This document shows, piece after piece, positions 35,701 through 36,806 of a stretch of DNA of 36,806 bases. The translations under genes were made by a program, and so were the position numbers. This DNA comes from JBMNPT01 sp050943735. Its GTDB lineage: Bacteria > Bacillota > Clostridia > Oscillospirales > RGIG577. The notes beneath the pieces were generated by a model. That model was given only the letters and a program-made list of their open reading frames with translations, was not told the origin of the DNA and did no database searches. Location of the stretch: the NCBI GenBank assembly GCA_050943735.1, contig JBMNPT010000014.1, forward strand, positions 1 through 36,806, given 5' to 3'. Each line of letters begins with the position of its first letter. The first letter of the stretch is position 1.

Positions 35701-36806
35701 TTATTCAGTAACTTCTACAGACTGGATGTAGATCACAGTAGCTTCTTCGTCGTCGTTGACGGTGAAGGTCACCACTCTGTTGTATCCAGCGTTGCTGGCG
35801 ATGATGTCGTTCTTGGAGCCAACTCTTGCTTCGTCACCATCCTCATTGATGACGTATACGATGCAGTCGTCAGCCAGAACCACCTGGAACTTCTTGCTGT
35901 CGCTATCTACAGCAGTGAAGTAGTTCTTGTCGCTGTCTACGCTGTCCTTCTCAACCGTAGCAGTATACAGTTTTTCTTCCTTGGGCGCAGGTTTGCTGCT
36001 GCCATCCAGATCGAACTTCGCAGGAGTCTGCTCGGTCAGGGAATCCACATCGATCTTGCCTTCGGAGGTCAGGTCAAACTTCACCCAATCCTTCTTGTCA
36101 ATGTTCTTCCACTGGTTGGTATTTTCGTCCACTTCAGTCACGTACTCAGTCACGCCGCCCTGGGTAGCCAGAGTGATCTTGGCGTACTGTTCGTCGCTGG
36201 CAGTGGCCACAGTGGCAATCTTCAGCACATAGCCAAAGATATCGGTGGTAGCGGTAGCGGAACCAGCCGCCTCACCCACGATGGACATGTACTTGATCTC
36301 CCCGTCGTCCACATAAGCCTGCAGGTTATCTGCCGCGCCAGAAATAGAGGAAGCCTTGAACTTGGGCATCTCGCCTACATAAGCCTTCACACTGTCCACT
36401 TCGGTATTGCCATTTTTCAGTTCTACGGCGAAGATAACAGTATCGGAAACCACCTTGCCAACGCCGTCTACCAGCTTGGTCTTGCTGCTGTAGTTGTCGT
36501 TGTCATTATAGGTGTCGTTCTCATCTGCAACGTTATCGCCATATACCACGTCGGTGATCTTATCCTTCTCGATGGTCAGCTTGGCGGGCTTCAGAACCTT
36601 ATGGTAAGCCTGGGTGACTACAATCTCATCATCCACGCCATCAGGCTCATTTCCTTCCTCGCCTCCCCCTGTGGTATCCACAAAGGTGCCATTCAATTTT
36701 TCTGCTACTGTGGCATTCTTCACTTCCATGACGATCTTCTCGCCCTTGTAGTTGTACACCACAGCCTTGTAGGTGGTGCCTTCCACGCCGGAGTCAACGC
36801 CCACGG
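35701..36806 (-). CDS. C-terminal part of a large acidic, probably cell-surface protein (cut by right edge)
   Basis: An open minus-strand frame runs from the stop at 35701 to the window edge without a convincing start. The first Met-equivalent near the edge is an internal GTG with no ribosome site, so at least 367 C-terminal residues of a longer protein are present. The sequence is highly acidic and rich in Asp, Glu, Thr, Val and Lys, with beta-strand-like repeats (e.g. KNYFTAVDSDSKKFQVVLAD, ATVIYIQSVEVTE at the end). There are almost no cysteines (one, in DDCIVYV). This resembles the body of Clostridial S-layer or SLH-anchored proteins. No domain is recognised with certainty. The SLH-anchored gene nearby makes surface location plausible. 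Confidence 0.75.
   Translation of the reverse strand, partial: VGVDSGVEGTTYKAVVYNYKGEKIVMEVKNATVAEKLNGTFVDTTGGGEEGNEPDGVDDEIVVTQAYHKVLKPAKLTIEKDKITDVVYGDNVADENDTYNDNDNYSSKTKLVDGVGKVVSDTVIFAVELKNGNTEVDSVKAYVGEMPKFKASSISGAADNLQAYVDDGEIKYMSIVGEAAGSATATTDIFGYVLKIATVATASDEQYAKITLATQGGVTEYVTEVDENTNQWKNIDKKDWVKFDLTSEGKIDVDSLTEQTPAKFDLDGSSKPAPKEEKLYTATVEKDSVDSDKNYFTAVDSDSKKFQVVLADDCIVYVINEDGDEARVGSKNDIIASNAGYNRVVTFTVNDDEEATVIYIQSVEVTE

Noticed and set aside
1..36806. CRISPR array, tRNA genes, insertion sequences or prophage module
   Set aside because: No regularly spaced repeats, cloverleaf-like genes, transposase motifs or clustered phage genes were seen; only one isolated tail-like protein.

Overview
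The window looks like chromosomal DNA of a mid-GC, low-oxygen Firmicute of the class Clostridia, probably an Oscillospiraceae-type gut organism. This is inferred from Shine-Dalgarno-rich starts (AAGGAGG), TTGACA/TATAAT promoters, a T-box leader, BioY, AzlCD, a CitM/ArsB-type permease, a Mrp/NifX pair, a GGGtGRT/NifU-like pair and an SLH-anchored WG-repeat protein. No lineage marker (16S, ribosomal protein) lies inside the window, so the family is an inference. No CRISPR array, tRNA or insertion sequence was seen.

Layout. 1-300: what reads on the minus strand as the tandem promoters and leader of an rRNA operon whose 16S gene should lie just off the left edge. 387-3014 (+): metA (probably an acetyltransferase), bioY behind a BirA-type operator, a zinc-ribbon/HTH DUF2089 protein and an overlapping 34-residue membrane ORF. 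3055-4082 (-): azlCD. 4313-7593 (+): malQ and a phosphohexomutase, a glycogen/maltodextrin step pair. 7650-9029 (-): MATE pump. 9184-10672: small HMA-like protein (+), facing a mrp/nifX-like operon (-). 10808-12147 (+): DUF1653 and permease. 12216-16842: a sugar-acid catabolic locus in which GntR, FGGY kinase, HpcH aldolase and 2-hydroxyacid dehydrogenase (-) converge on an SDR (+). 17035-19173 (-): purC-purF. 19451-21186 (-): Fe-S scaffold-like protein plus GGGtGRT protein. 21386-23291 (-): TadA-GNAT fusion, ModE-type regulator and rpe. 23402-25150 (-): Na+/solute symporter with a structured attenuator leader. 25187-32626 (-): a T-box-controlled aromatic operon aroF-aroB-aroC-pheA-aroA-aroK-pflX-like. 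32744-35649 (+): phage-tail-like orphan, secreted WG-repeat/SLH protein and a YaiI/YqxD protein. 35701-36806 (-): C-terminal part of a large acidic, probably cell-surface, protein cut by the right edge.

How it fits together. The aromatic operon takes PEP and erythrose-4-phosphate to chorismate and prephenate/phenylpyruvate, but aroD, aroE and tyrA are not in the window. Its T-box specifier reads best as UUC (Phe), which would make phenylalanine charging the transcription signal, with the ACT domain of PheA giving a second, allosteric layer. The regulatory sequences are unusually legible: most promoters have 17-bp spacers and several carry a palindrome or direct repeat over a core element.

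The most promising candidates for undescribed biology are the GGGtGRT/scaffold pair, the unclassified leader of the symporter, the sugar-acid locus of unknown substrate, the PflX-like radical SAM gene fused translationally to the aromatic operon, the TadA-GNAT fusion, and the DUF2089 protein with its extra domain and tiny membrane partner.
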